Assembly: GCA_030427905.1 (NCBI GenBank)
Contig: JAUICL010000002.1
Location: 775,495-839,494, forward strand
Direction: 5' to 3'
DNA: 64,000 nucleotides
DNA from: Bacteroidia bacterium
GTDB lineage: Bacteria; Bacteroidota; Bacteroidia; Flavobacteriales_D; Cryomorphaceae
Numbering within the stretch: position 1 is the first letter of the stretch; the number at the start of each line of letters is the position of its first letter. The notes below the pieces were generated by a model, which worked only from the letters and a program-made list of their open reading frames with translations, did not search any database and was not told the DNA's origin. The position numbers were made by a program, and so were the translations under genes. Shown in pieces: positions 62,192 to 64,000 of this stretch.

Positions 62192-62956
62192 TTATTCATA
62201 TTTCGTGTAGTACCAATAAACTGATGCCTTTGGTTCGAAATTAACTTTTGAAATTTGGAAGGTACCGTCTAAGACTTCTTCATTAGGCACAATTCCAATT
62301 CTTTTCATTTTAGCAGAATCCATAAGGTTAACAACATAACTGTACTCGCCAAAATGACCAATATATTTAAAGTCACATCCATTTTTTATGGTGTAGCAGC
62401 TTGCAGAGTCAAGAAGGTTTATAGAATCACTTATCCGTTGGGTCAATCCTAGTTGCCGTACATACCTATTGTTCAAAATGTTATCCAGTGTATCAACAAC
62501 GTTCAAGGACCATTGGTCCAAGGTCACGTCTTCATTTTCATACCTTAATTGAATACTGTCTTCCGAAACGAAAACGATTTCATAACCTAACGCAGAGCAA
62601 ATTTCTTCATCAAATGATAACGGAAAGTACCCTTCGTAAAGTCCAATACAATTTTCATCGAATTCAAGTGGAGGAAAATAAGCTTGAAATTTTACATGAT
62701 TTTCGTTTCGATATTCAACTAAATGAATTTCATTGAGCTCAAAACTCAGGTCGAGAAGTTCATAAAGGTGCTTTTTATTTTTTTCAAATTTCGCCACCAT
62801 CCCTGGAATAATTTTCGGCTCGACTCGGCTAGTTTTCCACTCAAGATATTCATAATAAATAGCCCTTCTAAAATCTGGAATTATAATCAACGAACTAACA
62901 AGCACTAAAAAGACAACGAGTGGTGTCCAAATTGTCAAACGTTTATTCTGTCTCAT
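62192..62956 (-). CDS. Hypothetical membrane-anchored protein
   Basis: A 254-residue protein with one N-terminal membrane segment (WTPLVVFLVLVSSLIIIPDF) and a soluble, beta-rich outer domain. Four cysteines (EFDENCIGLYEG, FDEEICSALGYE, SASCYTIKNGCDFKY) could form disulfides. It is not a DUF6090 member, though it shares the single-anchor layout. Unrecognised. It splits the DUF6090 copies at 61333-62097 and 63041-63817. Confidence 0.6.
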   Translation of the reverse strand: MRQNKRLTIWTPLVVFLVLVSSLIIIPDFRRAIYYEYLEWKTSRVEPKIIPGMVAKFEKNKKHLYELLDLSFELNEIHLVEYRNENHVKFQAYFPPLEFDENCIGLYEGYFPLSFDEEICSALGYEIVFVSEDSIQLRYENEDVTLDQWSLNVVDTLDNILNNRYVRQLGLTQRISDSINLLDSASCYTIKNGCDFKYIGHFGEYSYVVNLMDSAKMKRIGIVPNEEVLDGTFQISKVNFEPKASVYWYYTKYE

Positions 62957-63040
62957 TTTTCAAATTAGTGCTAAGGCTCAATATATGAATTCGCACCCCA
63001 CGGTAGGTAGCTATGCCTTCTACCCATCGTTCCGCTTTGG

Positions 63041-63817
63041 TTATTTTTTTAATCTTTTAAGTTCTTCTTCAATTCCGTTTACCACACGATCTATTTCCTC
63101 AATGGTCTCTATCTCATCATCAATGAGTTTGCCCCTATTGTAGAGTGATAATTGCAAGTTTTTCATAAGGTCATTGTCACCTAAAAATTCATCGTAATTG
63201 GTTACTCTCAATTTGTAAATAGATATGGAGTCAGCATGTGCAAAACCATATTTCGCGGGTTGAGTAAAATCCACAGCCAAATACTTGAATAGGAATGGCT
63301 GAATAAGCTTTGACATATTCATTTCAGCTTGTTTCATCCCTAGCTCGTCATCCAAACGTTTTAGTCTTAATTGAAACAGATTGGTTACAACAATACGCAG
63401 ACTGTCATTAGATAAGGTGTTTACGCCAATGTTCTTTAAATTTTCAAAAGCACTTGTTTTGGGAATAATTTGAAATGAATAACTGGAACCTGCCAATCCC
63501 TGATAAATTGATTCAGAATTTGGCGCTCGATCATAGATGTCTGTTATCAGCTTCTGACTTGATTTGAATATTTCCTTATGCTTGGCAACGGTTTCGTTTA
63601 TCTCACTTCTCGTTTGCAGTAAATCACTTTTTAGCTCGGTGTATATCTGCGCTTCCAGCTTTTTTAATTTTCGATTCTCATTCCAATTATTAATCTGCAG
63701 GGCAATCAATATTCCGATTACAACGAGTATGATCTCACCGAGCGCATACTTCACATAAGCTCCAGTTTTTCCTTCCGCCAAAAGCTTCTGCCTTATTTTC
63801 CTAAAGAATTTGATCAT
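63041..63817 (-). CDS. DUF6090 family membrane-anchored protein
   Basis: A 258-residue family member. N-terminus MIKFFRKIRQKLLAEGKTGA, ALGEIILVVIGILIALQINN; core AFENLKNIGVNTLSNDSLRI. Its start overlaps the stop of a DUF559-like gene by 4 nt (63814-63817), exactly as at 56415-56418. Confidence 0.9.
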   Translation of the reverse strand: MIKFFRKIRQKLLAEGKTGAYVKYALGEIILVVIGILIALQINNWNENRKLKKLEAQIYTELKSDLLQTRSEINETVAKHKEIFKSSQKLITDIYDRAPNSESIYQGLAGSSYSFQIIPKTSAFENLKNIGVNTLSNDSLRIVVTNLFQLRLKRLDDELGMKQAEMNMSKLIQPFLFKYLAVDFTQPAKYGFAHADSISIYKLRVTNYDEFLGDNDLMKNLQLSLYNRGKLIDDEIETIEEIDRVVNGIEEELKRLKK

Positions 63818-64000
63818 GATCGTTTCATTTGCCCACGCTCGGTCCCAGCCCCTGAAGGGGTGGCTTCGCTCAGGATGATTTGAAGTTTTTGAACTAAATC
63901 ATCAATACTCTCCAATACTTCTCGATTTGTGAATCTTAGTTCCCGAATTCCCAGTTCTCTTAAATAATGGGTACGGTTTACGTCCTTCACTTTTTGATTT
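63814..64000 (-). CDS. DUF559 (vsr-like endonuclease) protein, C-terminal part; 5' end beyond window
   Basis: Open from the window edge to TGA at 63816-63814, 61 codons visible. The sequence VNRTHYLRELGIRELRFTNR and EVLESIDDLVQKLQIILSEA, ending RGQMKRS, matches the copy at 56415-56696 with only a few changes. The N-terminal two thirds is outside the window, so whether it is intact is unknown. Confidence 0.75.
   Translation of the reverse strand, partial: NQKVKDVNRTHYLRELGIRELRFTNREVLESIDDLVQKLQIILSEATPSGAGTERGQMKRS

Noticed and set aside
62192..62956. Further DUF6090 member
   Set aside because: It shares only the single N-terminal anchor; the anchor sequence and outer domain do not match the family.

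Overview
The window looks like a chromosome segment of a marine-type Bacteroidota (Flavobacteriia/Cytophagia grade; I cannot name the genus). The grounds are five secreted proteins with type IX secretion (T9SS) C-terminal sorting domains, a GH92 mannosidase, DUF4421 and DUF6090 proteins, and -7 boxes of the Bacteroidota type (TANNTTTG). Most genes are on the minus strand. No rRNA, tRNA, CRISPR array, transposase or integrase was recognised.

Layout. 0-10 kb: an edge-truncated formylglycine-generating-enzyme-like lipoprotein, a cupin-like secreted protein, a hemerythrin/RIC-type protein, two FkbM methyltransferases, a DUF4421 outer-membrane protein, a GH92 alpha-mannosidase, an RluA pseudouridine synthase and a VOC protein. 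10-24 kb: small secreted and membrane proteins, a VWA/T9SS protein, an ABC transporter bracketed by two near-identical CPBP proteases, a two-DTG aspartic protease, a CrtA-like monooxygenase, a ParE toxin-antitoxin pair, and two secreted proteins (beta-helix; three repeats plus T9SS tail). 24-46 kb: the first DUF6090 gene, a PIG-L deacetylase, a merC-folE operon, a SET protein, a 2OG oxygenase, T9SS proteins, PEP carboxylase, a serine beta-lactamase-like protein overlapping a second DUF6090 gene, a Kunitz-like lipoprotein and a zinc-type alcohol dehydrogenase.

46-56 kb is an accessory, partly decaying zone. Three copies of a terminator-bearing direct repeat bracket two cassettes: a hydrolase, and a RES/Xre toxin-antitoxin pair plus a DUF4919 protein. 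Beyond them lie a COG0523 metal GTPase, an NTR-domain protein with a duplicated proline-rich tail, two broken genes and a GC-rich structured spacer. 55.6-64 kb is dominated by a DUF6090 family array: seven full genes and one truncated copy, mixed with two DUF559-nuclease-like copies whose stop codons overlap a DUF6090 start.

Two points stand out. The DUF6090 array keeps a nearly constant N-terminal membrane anchor while the outer helical domains diverge, as expected of a modular, recombining family of unknown function. Second, the merC-folE operon and the COG0523 GTPase, 23 kb apart, share a 17-bp palindrome placed identically on the -33 box of a recognisable promoter. This implies one regulator, most likely a Zur-like zinc repressor.
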